Virus record (IMG/VR): IMGVR_UViG_3300017755_000129
Location: 1-22,169 of that record
Strand: one strand, 5' to 3'
Source: a virus
DNA: 22,169 nt
Both the position numbers and the translations under genes were made by a program. This document shows positions 1 to 8,900 of the stretch, piece by piece. Position 1 is the stretch's first letter. Every line of letters starts with the position of its first letter. The notes under the pieces were generated by a model that was given only the letters and a program-made list of their open reading frames with translations, was not told where the DNA came from and searched no databases.

Positions 1-1463
1 CATTACCATATATTTTAACTAGAACATCATTAAATACTTTTACATTTGCTGCTTCACCGTGGACATCAAGGGTTTCTGGTGTACCAGGTAATACAGGAAC
101 AAGTAGACAGCCTTCATTTGTTGGTCAAAAAATTTCTAACCTGTTTTTTTATAAGAATAGATTAGGCTTTCTTTCAGAAGATAATGTAATTATGAGTCAG
201 CCCTTGGAGTTTTTTAACTTCTGGCGTAATAGCTCACTAACTACAACAGATGCTGATCCAATTGATTTAACAGCTAGCAGTCTTGATGACGTAAGCTTGT
301 TTGCTGTACAGCCTATGATACAAGGCTTGGTGTTGTTTGGTACCCGTGAGCAGTTTGTAATGACTGCAGGTAACACAAGTGTCTTAACACCATCGACAGC
401 TTCTATATCCTCTATATCTCAATATGAGATAAACAAACTTGTAGAACCTGTACTATTAAAAGAAAAGATTTACTTCACAGCCAAAGCTAATAGTTATTCT
501 CGTGTCATGTCTATGCTTACACGAGGTGATAATAACAGTCCACTTGTAGAGGACGTAAGTAAAATTGTAACCACCTGGTTACCTAAAGATTTAAACAGGA
601 TTGTTAGAAGCAATCAAAATGATTTTATTGGTATGTTTGATAATACCACAAATTATATTTATTTCTTTAGGACTTTAACTAATCAAAATGATCAATCAAC
701 CAACACCTGGTTTAGATGGGAAATGGCAGGTAAAGTTATTGCATGTTTTATGGAACAGGATGCAGTACAGATAGCAGTATCTGCAAATGGTAAAGTAAAT
801 ATGTTGACTGCATACATTAATCCTAATACTGATTCGCCTCTTGTACAAACTAATGAAGGGGTACTTACAAATCCATCATTAGATTATATGCATACTCCAT
901 CTAAGAGTTATGATGCAACGACTGGTCTTACCACATTAACTTCCTCTGCATCAGATCCACTTAATAATGAATGGGGTCCTGTTGCTATTGAGACTTACAC
1001 TGGTAGTTCAGGTAACGGTAAGTTCTATAAACTAACTAAAGTAACTGACACTACTTATACTGTTAATGAGGATCTGACAAACTCTACAGTACAACTTGGG
1101 TTTACATTTCCTTATAGTATTGATCTCCCTAAATTATATTACCGTACAGGTGAACCTGCTGATTTTACAGCATCACTTACAATTTCTAGAATGAAATTTG
1201 CTATGGGTAAAACAGGTGCAGTTGGTTTTGAATTGAAACCTAGAGGTTCTCAAAACTTTATTGATGTTGGTGAAATTGAACAGTCTAACTGGTACTTATT
1301 AGATTCAGCTCCCATCGATGATGAACGTATGTTCACACTACCTATCCATCAACGTAATGATAATTTCGATGTTCGATTAACATCTGACTCACCCTACCCT
1401 GTCTCGTTATTAAGCATGACATGGGAAGGACAATATTCACCTAGATATTATCAACGTGCATGA
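1..1463 (+). CDS. Tail tubular protein B, gp12-like (5' end missing)
   Basis: The frame is open from base 3 to the stop at 1463 (486 residues), so the ATG at 192 is internal and the true start lies upstream of the window. Around bases 135-225 the protein reads FFYKNRLGFLSEDNVIMSQP followed by LEFFNFW. This is the hallmark of the T7 gp12 / tail tubular protein B family, which forms the nozzle at the tip of the short non-contractile tail and contacts the fibres and host surface. T7 gp12 is about 794 residues, so roughly the C-terminal 60% is present. It ends WEGQYSPRYYQRA, a beta-rich and complete-looking end. The next gene is the first internal virion protein, as expected for the T7 late order. 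The family call is firm; detailed function is by homology. Confidence 0.92.
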   Translation, partial: LPYILTRTSLNTFTFAASPWTSRVSGVPGNTGTSRQPSFVGQKISNLFFYKNRLGFLSEDNVIMSQPLEFFNFWRNSSLTTTDADPIDLTASSLDDVSLFAVQPMIQGLVLFGTREQFVMTAGNTSVLTPSTASISSISQYEINKLVEPVLLKEKIYFTAKANSYSRVMSMLTRGDNNSPLVEDVSKIVTTWLPKDLNRIVRSNQNDFIGMFDNTTNYIYFFRTLTNQNDQSTNTWFRWEMAGKVIACFMEQDAVQIAVSANGKVNMLTAYINPNTDSPLVQTNEGVLTNPSLDYMHTPSKSYDATTGLTTLTSSASDPLNNEWGPVAIETYTGSSGNGKFYKLTKVTDTTYTVNEDLTNSTVQLGFTFPYSIDLPKLYYRTGEPADFTASLTISRMKFAMGKTGAVGFELKPRGSQNFIDVGEIEQSNWYLLDSAPIDDERMFTLPIHQRNDNFDVRLTSDSPYPVSLLSMTWEGQYSPRYYQRA

Positions 1464-1477
1464 TATTACAACACTTT

Positions 1478-1483
1478 AAGGAG
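1478..1483 (+). promoter_or_regulatory. Strong Shine-Dalgarno, AAGGAG
   Basis: AAGGAG lies 9 bases before the ATG at 1493 and fixes that start. It stands out because most genes in the window have no clear ribosome binding site and start in or next to the preceding stop codon. Confidence 0.8.
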
Positions 1484-1492
1484 AATTAACTA

Positions 1493-2968
1493 ATGGGCTG
1501 GTTTAGTAATGATAAAATTAAGGATGCTAACAAGCAGGTAAAAAAACAGTTTAGATATGATAGACAGTTTCGAGATTATCAGATTCAAGAGAATGATGCA
1601 AAGTTCGACAAAGCAGTTTTAGATAGAAAATTACAGCAGGCGAACCTTGATACACAAGCCAAATATAAAGATGAAATCAAGAAACAAGATTATAAATCTC
1701 AAAAGAAACTTCAGAATAAACAATATAAGTTAGATAAGAAATCCTATAAACAAAGTCTCAAAGACTATAAAGCACAGACTCAATTGAATTCTATGTCTGG
1801 TGCATTAGCTTTAGAATCTGCTACAAGAGCAGAAGAAGAAGCATTGATTTCAAAGACTTTTGGTATTCAAGATTTAAAGAATGATCAAAAAGAAAACAAA
1901 AAAAACATAAAATTTGACAAAGAGTTAGTTGGTAACACTAAAGATTTTGCTAGGAAAACAGATAATATAAATCAAGAAGAAATAAAATCTCAAAAAGAGT
2001 TTGCTCGTTTTAATAACCGCAAAGATCAAAAAGATATTACTCAAGAAAAAACATTTACAAAAGATTCCTTCGAGCAAGATCAAAAAAAATTAGATTATAC
2101 TTATGACAAACTTGAAGATGATATCACCTTTCTCGAAGATAAATCAGGTTGGGATGTAGAAGCAGCTAATCGTACATATGAGAAAGCTCAGGTCCCTAAT
2201 TTTAATCAGCGTATTGATGCGTTAATCGCACGCGAAAAAGCAGAAGGAACAGCTAGGTCTGCTGGTAGAGAAGGTCTTAGTGCTGAACGTGAGGCTACAA
2301 GTGCCCTTGCAGAGTATGGTCGGACTCAAGCAAAATTGGTTGATGATTTAGTATTCGCCAAAGAAGATAAAGATCTTGCAGAAACATCTATTGGAGGCAC
2401 AAGAGGTTATCAAATTAATTTAAAAACTAAGGATAGAGAGATTTTAAAAGCAGATAAAGAACTTGGAAGATTAACTAAAGATCGAAAGCTTGATAAACTT
2501 AATATACAATCTAGCAAGCTTACTGGAGCCTTAAAGCAAAATCTTAAAGAATTAGGATTTGCATCAAAACGCAGCACAGCGCAGAAAAACAAAACGTTTG
2601 ATGACGCTAAGATTCAGATTAAGAAATTAAGAACTAAAGAAAGGTTCGATACCTTACGTTTCGAACAAGACAAGAGTAAGGTAAAAACTACCTATGATTC
2701 TGCTAAAAACCAGTTCATAGCTGACAAAGATAAAATTAAGTTAGATGAGTTCGCAGCTAACCTTGCTGCACAAGGGAAAATTCCACAGAAACCGAAGAAG
2801 CCTATTCCATTACCTAAACCAATTAAAACACCGACGACTCAACTTGCAATGCCACTTGCACCATCTGATCCTCCTAAGCCTGTTAAAGGTGCAATGGGTA
2901 AAACCAGTGTTTGGAATGATGTTGGTGATGTAGCAAATATTGGACTTCAAATCGCATCATTTTTTTAA
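1493..2968 (+). CDS. Internal virion protein in the gp14 position, long coiled coil
   Basis: The 491-residue product is extremely rich in Lys, Asp, Gln and Glu over about residues 1-420, with few hydrophobic stretches. It reads as long alpha-helical coiled coil. A Pro/Lys-rich linker (about residues 425-465) leads to a short, more hydrophobic C-terminus ending NIGLQIASFF. It sits between tail tubular protein B and the gp15/gp16-like proteins, exactly where T7 encodes internal core protein gp14, which is ejected into the host and forms the outer-membrane pore. T7 gp14 is only 196 residues and shows no residue-level resemblance I can recognise, so the role comes from synteny. Another virion or scaffold function is possible. 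The start is supported by a strong Shine-Dalgarno. Confidence 0.6.
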   Translation: MGWFSNDKIKDANKQVKKQFRYDRQFRDYQIQENDAKFDKAVLDRKLQQANLDTQAKYKDEIKKQDYKSQKKLQNKQYKLDKKSYKQSLKDYKAQTQLNSMSGALALESATRAEEEALISKTFGIQDLKNDQKENKKNIKFDKELVGNTKDFARKTDNINQEEIKSQKEFARFNNRKDQKDITQEKTFTKDSFEQDQKKLDYTYDKLEDDITFLEDKSGWDVEAANRTYEKAQVPNFNQRIDALIAREKAEGTARSAGREGLSAEREATSALAEYGRTQAKLVDDLVFAKEDKDLAETSIGGTRGYQINLKTKDREILKADKELGRLTKDRKLDKLNIQSSKLTGALKQNLKELGFASKRSTAQKNKTFDDAKIQIKKLRTKERFDTLRFEQDKSKVKTTYDSAKNQFIADKDKIKLDEFAANLAAQGKIPQKPKKPIPLPKPIKTPTTQLAMPLAPSDPPKPVKGAMGKTSVWNDVGDVANIGLQIASFF

Positions 2969-2983
2969 TAAATAGATTTAACT

Positions 2984-5827
2984 ATGGCTCAATTTAGAGG
3001 GTCTGCACGTAATAGTGGTTTTAATGCCATCTCGTTACCTGATAATGCTAGACGTATAGAATCGGCTGGTATTAAAAGAATACAAGATCTACGGGCTAAT
3101 TACCAGCAGACAATTGCTAATCAAAAAGAAGATCTATCTGATTTACAAAATGTACGTAATGCTGAAAGCCAGCAACGTGCTAAGAATGAAAGATTAGAAG
3201 ATCGTTTCCAAAGCACTTACGAGAAAGCTTTGGAGAAACGCTACAAACAAAAAATTCAAAAGCAGAAAGATAAAGCTGAATTAGAGAAATCAGCTTATGA
3301 CCGCTTAGGGACCTTCTCTCAGGAAGCCCTAAAGGTTGGAAAGGACCTGTATGAAAACCACAAGGATGAACGCAAGGAAGCTGGTATGGCACTTGTGTTC
3401 CAACTTGGACTAGATGCAAAGGATCTCCAAAACCTAAGGGCTAAGGAGGATGACCTTGCTGCTGAGCATGGTGCAGCTACTGCTGTGATCCAACGACTTA
3501 AAGCTAACGGAGCAACAGCATCAGAAATTAAACAGATTCGAGAGTTAGATGGTTGGGCACTGATGGGTGCTCAGAAAGAGATTGCACGTAATACGAAGCT
3601 TGCGTATAAGGTGCACATGGATAATATAGAAACAAAAACCAAGGAATATAAGACCACAAGTGGTTTGACACTTTCTTTAGCTAAGGCTCAAGAATTAGGC
3701 CAATTTAAGGAATATAAAGAGATTCGTGGAATTATAGCTGGTGAATTTCTAAAACCTTATAAAGGATATGACTTAGCATTTGCTGAGGAGTATATGTTTC
3801 CTGGTATGCGTCAGGTTAATACTATGTTAGAAGCAGAGTTTGCAACAGCAGCTCAGCAAAGATTTGAAAAAGATGAGAAAGACAGTCAAGACACAGCAGT
3901 CCTTAATCTTGTCGAAGAATTAAAAAGCAATCCGTACGCTTTTGAAAATCATATGCAGGGTGAAACTGGTGGACAAGGGGGAATCATTCGTAAGGATGCT
4001 CGTGAGAAGTTAGGAGAAACTTTATCACGCTTGGCTACCGATGGCTTAATAGGTCAGGATGCTTTACTAGACCTTTATGATCAAGAGATCACTGTTGCTG
4101 GTAAGAAGACAACCTTTTTTAAACAGTTTATTGAAAAGGGTGGTACTACAGCTGTTGCATTTAATAGAATAAAAACTATTCTAAGAGATAGGAGCAATGC
4201 TGATTATCAGAGAAATGAACGTGAGAAAGATCGCGTTGTTGAACAAATAGTAACGGGCTTACGTCTCGAAGCTGTTGAAAAAGATCTTAGTAGGGCTGAG
4301 GTTGAAGCTGGTGCTGAAAGAATTAAAGCTTTAGGTAGACCGCTCCCACCTGATGTTCAAAATCTAATGGTCAATAGAGAGCTTCCTGAAGATGGTAATA
4401 TCCAATATCAGTTAGCACTTAATGAACTTCAGGATGGTGCAGTATTTGATGCTGCAGAACTTCAAGCTAAATACCCTGCACTCAAAGCTACACAAAGAAA
4501 AAGCTTAGTAGAAGCATCCGGTGCTAGTGGATCTACTCAAAGTGGTAGTGGTGGCTTTAGTAAATTTACTGATGAATTAGAGCAGATATTAAAATCAGCA
4601 TTAAAGAGTAGTAATCTTGTCGATCCAGGTGCAGCAACTGTTGGCATCATAAGGGTGATGAAATCTAGATTCGCCTCTGATGTGATGGATTTAAAAGCTT
4701 CTAAGGATTGGAAAAATAATACTTATGAAACGATCGCTGAGGAAGTTCTAAGACGACATAAGGTAGATATCACAAAACAAACAAATGGTTATGAGCGTAA
4801 AACCTACCAAACGGGTAAGGATAAAGGTAAGCTTATTACAGGAACTGATGCTGGTTTCACAGCAGTTGATCAGAGTGTTGTCAATCAACAACCAAAATTT
4901 GATAGATTTATAAATCAATTAAAAGATAACAGTCGAAGTTATCTGGATAGTAAGATGTTAGGTGCAATGGACAAGGAGGATAGTTGGGCGAGAGATCTTC
5001 CAAGCATCAAGGAAACAGGTCAACCAAGTCAATGGCTTCGAGTACTATCAGAAGAAACAAAAATCCCCTGGAAAACATTATTTAATTCTCAAGTGCGTTT
5101 GTATTTTGGTAAAGATTCTGAATATGAATTACCATACAATCGTACCGAAGATGCATTTGGTGTTATCAGCCCAAGGTTTAAAGCAGTATTAGGTACGGTA
5201 TCTAGTGTTAGTAGTTTAAGTGTTGCGATACCTGCTCAAACTCGTGCACAAGGTGCTAAAGGTACAGAAGTTTATAGACCACTTTTAAACTTAATGGCAT
5301 CGTATGAATCATCTAATGACACAGTGCATGATGGCTATGATGCTATGAATCTATATGGTACTCATGGTGGTGACGTAGCTCACGGTAGTAATACAGGCAC
5401 TATCCATTTTGGTGCTCCATTGATCGGGATGAGAGTCGGAGATATTATGTATCGACAATCATTACCCTTGAGTGATCCAGAAGGAATGCACGCTGCTGGT
5501 CGTTATCAATTTATAGGTGATACATTAAAGGATGGGTTTGAGCGTGGCTGGGTTCCTGGTAATATTACTAAGGACACACTATTTGATCAAAACACACAAG
5601 ATCAATTAGCTATAGCTTACATACGTTCAACGATAAGAGACTTCCCTAACAATCCAGTTGGAGGAATTATGGGTCGTTGGAATGGTATTAAAAATAATGT
5701 TTCTCATGCTGAACTTACTGAAATAGTTAAGCAGATTCAAGCTGACCCGCGAATCCAAGGAACCGCCTTTGCCGACTCCGAAATTGATCCAGCCCATTAC
5801 GCACGTATGGAAAGTAGAGCTAAATAG
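2984..5827 (+). CDS. Internal core protein in the gp15 position with C-terminal lysozyme-like module
   Basis: The product has 947 residues against 747 for T7 gp15. Residues 1-110 are charged and helical. The middle is mostly helical with a Gly/Ser linker near 510-523 (GASGSTQSGSGGF). The last ~180 residues look like a phage muramidase module: ASYESSND with candidate catalytic Glu775, a Gly/His-rich segment, and AAGRYQFIGDTLKDG with GRYQF at 839-843. After that comes LFDQNTQDQLAIAYI, typical of lambda-lysozyme-like (GH104-type) or related SLT-like folds. Gene order makes it the gp15 homologue, a part of the ejected core that spans the periplasm. The lysozyme module would clear peptidoglycan locally during DNA entry. 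In T7 that activity is at the N-terminus of gp16, the next gene. Synteny is strong; the enzymatic role is inferred from motifs. Confidence 0.75.
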   Translation: MAQFRGSARNSGFNAISLPDNARRIESAGIKRIQDLRANYQQTIANQKEDLSDLQNVRNAESQQRAKNERLEDRFQSTYEKALEKRYKQKIQKQKDKAELEKSAYDRLGTFSQEALKVGKDLYENHKDERKEAGMALVFQLGLDAKDLQNLRAKEDDLAAEHGAATAVIQRLKANGATASEIKQIRELDGWALMGAQKEIARNTKLAYKVHMDNIETKTKEYKTTSGLTLSLAKAQELGQFKEYKEIRGIIAGEFLKPYKGYDLAFAEEYMFPGMRQVNTMLEAEFATAAQQRFEKDEKDSQDTAVLNLVEELKSNPYAFENHMQGETGGQGGIIRKDAREKLGETLSRLATDGLIGQDALLDLYDQEITVAGKKTTFFKQFIEKGGTTAVAFNRIKTILRDRSNADYQRNEREKDRVVEQIVTGLRLEAVEKDLSRAEVEAGAERIKALGRPLPPDVQNLMVNRELPEDGNIQYQLALNELQDGAVFDAAELQAKYPALKATQRKSLVEASGASGSTQSGSGGFSKFTDELEQILKSALKSSNLVDPGAATVGIIRVMKSRFASDVMDLKASKDWKNNTYETIAEEVLRRHKVDITKQTNGYERKTYQTGKDKGKLITGTDAGFTAVDQSVVNQQPKFDRFINQLKDNSRSYLDSKMLGAMDKEDSWARDLPSIKETGQPSQWLRVLSEETKIPWKTLFNSQVRLYFGKDSEYELPYNRTEDAFGVISPRFKAVLGTVSSVSSLSVAIPAQTRAQGAKGTEVYRPLLNLMASYESSNDTVHDGYDAMNLYGTHGGDVAHGSNTGTIHFGAPLIGMRVGDIMYRQSLPLSDPEGMHAAGRYQFIGDTLKDGFERGWVPGNITKDTLFDQNTQDQLAIAYIRSTIRDFPNNPVGGIMGRWNGIKNNVSHAELTEIVKQIQADPRIQGTAFADSEIDPAHYARMESRAK

Positions 5828-5920
5828 TCAACCTACTTTTGATTACTCACCGGGCATTATCTTTCTTTTCTGTACATTAACGTATGTACTCCTTAGACGG
5901 TTCCTAACTATAAATAAATA
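5828..5920 (+). other. Intergenic gap with inverted repeat before the gp16-like gene
   Basis: This 93-base gap is unusually long for this compact region. It holds the inverted repeat GTACAT (5872-5877) / ATGTAC (5884-5889) around a 6-base loop, without a following T-run. It ends in the AT-rich leader CTATAAATAAATA before the ATG. No Shine-Dalgarno is visible. It could be a promoter, operator or RNA-processing site for the downstream gene, but nothing decides between these. Confidence 0.35.
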
Positions 5921-8900
5921 ATGGAAAATGAATTAAATGAACTGACTCCTGAGCAGATTGCTGAGGAGCAGAAAAAAAACAGACAAATTATTTCTGACCA
6001 TCAGACTGAACTTGGAAACAGAGACGGTGGTAAAGAATTACAAGAAATACAACAAAGCAAAGCTAACGCTGTTTCAACAGAAGTTAAAGAAAAGACTAAC
6101 GAGGATGGTACCCTACAGGATACACATGCAACAAAAGATGCTGAAGACTTTGGAGTAAAGGAGAACTTACAAGATGCAGGTAAAGCTGTTGTAACTGGTG
6201 TACAGAATGCATGGAACAATACTATTGATCTTGGTAAATACTTGGATCCTAAGTTTTATGCTGAACGTAATGAAGGTCAAGACCCCTATTCCTTTGCATC
6301 AGGTCTAAAGTTCAATGCACAACAGATGCCAAAGACACGATGGGGAATGTTCCTACGTGACTTTGTTGATGTAGGTGTTGGATTTGTTGGTGTCGGTAAG
6401 ATTGGCATGGGTATTAAAGGTATCCGTGGTGCCATGATGGCTGGTAAGACTATTAATAAAGCTGGTAAGGTTGTTAATGTAACTGGTAAAGCAGCGTTAC
6501 TTAAACGTGCTGCTGTCGATGCTGGTAAAGGTGCTGCTGTTGATGTATGGGACTCTACTCAAACAACAGAAGAAGGTATCGTTGAAGGTCTAATTAAATC
6601 TAATCCAGTATTAGCTCAGAACTTACTCCAACTTGAAGATGGTCGTGATCTATCACCAGCTCATAGAACCTTCCTTAACCTTTTTGAATCAATGGGTATT
6701 GGAGCTGCAGCTGGTGCAGCCTTAGAAGCTGCTGGTGTTGGTTATAGAAAGCTAAAGGGTTTACCATCTACTGCTGTCACCCAGCCTACAGAGAACATTG
6801 CTGACAGCATGTCTACAATTAATAAAACACTTGTTAAATCAGAAGCAGCTGAATACCAGGCTAAGACTCTAAAAGTTACTGGTATGTCTAAGACCAAGTA
6901 TGAAGCAGATTACTTTAAATCTCTTAAACGTAAAGGTGTACTTGATGAAGACATTACCATTGGTGAGTGGAGAGAAACCTGGAAGAATCCATCCAAGGTT
7001 GATGGTACTAATGAATCCTGGTATAAGCCGTCATGGGATCAACTAGATGAAGCTGTAAAGCAAGACCTAGTTATCGATATGGCGTTAAGTAAGAATATCG
7101 ACTTTGGTGATACTCGTAACTACGCTAAGTTTAATGTTAAGCAAGGTGAGCAGTATCTTGATATTGGTGCTGATCAACTTGAAGTAGATTTAGGTAAGGG
7201 TACACCTCGTGCTGGTGCTTACTATAGTGCTGATAAGACTGATACATCCAACTATCCATTATCATCAGGTTCTTCTGTACCACTGAAATCTCTGAGGGAT
7301 AAAATGGATATGCGTTCTAACTTTGGTAGTAAACGAGGTACTGTACGTGGTGTACTGACATCATCGCAGATCCATAAAATGGCAGAGACATCAGGTGTAG
7401 ATATCGATGTAATTACCAAACAGGCTGAAGCATTATTCAAAAACGAAGAGTACCTTAATATGTATAAAGGAGCTTCTACAAAGGAGCTTCAGGATGACAT
7501 GTTGTATGCAGCGATAGAACTTCAGGAATTTATTACACCAAATGGTAGAGCAACAAACTTTACTTCTGAAGAACTGCAAAAATTTATCCTTGCATTTGAT
7601 CCAGAAATTGATCCTATTACTAACAAACCAAAAATTGATCCTATTACTAAAGAAATAGTTCCAGCAGCTGATTACATGGGTGCTGGTAAGGGATCAAGCG
7701 CCTTTCGTACATTAACTCAAGCACAAGTACAAATGACTGATGTTGTACTTGGTCAACTGTCTCAAGAGATGCGTGATATCTCACGTGCTGCATTGAGTGT
7801 TGATGGTGTTATTGATAGCAAAGTACCTGGTGGTATGTTTGATGAGATTGCTGCAAGATATAAAGTATTGCAGGGTATGCGTCAACAGACTACATCATTG
7901 ATTGCTAATCGACTACGTGAATTCCGTGCACCTGGTAAGGGTCCTAAGCCTGGTTCCAAAGCTGCACTAGAGGTAGTAGCTGAAGCTAAACGTAGGGCTA
8001 ATGCTCAAACTGATCTATTGATTCAGGTCATACGTGAAGATGAAACAGGTGAACTATTTGAAGCCTTCAGATATTTCAGTGCTGCATCTAATGGCAACTT
8101 GATGACCATGGCCGATATGGATGAGTTCTTTGCTAAACGACTTAATGGTTATTCAGGACCTAATAATTTTCAGCGTAATAAGGTAGTTGGTGAGCTGATG
8201 ACTATGGGTATTAACTCTATGTTGTCTGGTCCTAAGACACCTGTAAGGGCTGTCATTGGTACTGGTATCAATACTATGATGAGACCAGCAGCAGCAATTG
8301 TTGGTGCCAGTGTTACTGGCGATCGTAAAACAAAGATGGCTGCTATGTCACAGATTGGTGGTCTATTGGAGAGTATTCCAGAAGCATGGCGTAAGGCTGT
8401 AGCTGACTTCAATACCTACTTTGATAACGGTGGTGACTTTCGTGGTTACACCGCACAGCAAGCTGGTGATGAGTTCGAAGCTATGGCAGCACACTATGCA
8501 GTACGCGGTACTGCTGGTGAAAAGTCATTGTTTAATACATACAGGATGATGCGTGGTCTTAACCAAAACCCGTTTCTATCGTATGGACCACGGATTATGA
8601 AAGCAGCTGACTCATTTTTTGGTCAAATGATTGCTCGTGGTAATGCTAGATCTAAAGCATTCAATGAAGTCTATGACCGAATGATTGATAGTGGTATTGG
8701 TATTGGTGATTTTGAAATGAAGACAGCTGTACGTGAAGCTGAAAAGCGTTTCAATAAAAAGATATGGAAATCTACAGGTGAACTATCAGATGAATTCGCT
8801 AATTTCCAATGGAAAGAAGCAGCATTAACTGGTGATCTACCAGACTATGCACAAAAGATTCAAGCTGGTATTGAACAACTACCTGCTATCAAACCATTTG

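Noticed and set aside
5843-5860. Match to the Syn5-type cyanophage promoter (ATTGGGCACCCGTAA as I remember it)
   Set aside because: Only GGGCA is shared (CACCGGGCATTATC); this is too short, and no other copy appears in the gaps between genes.
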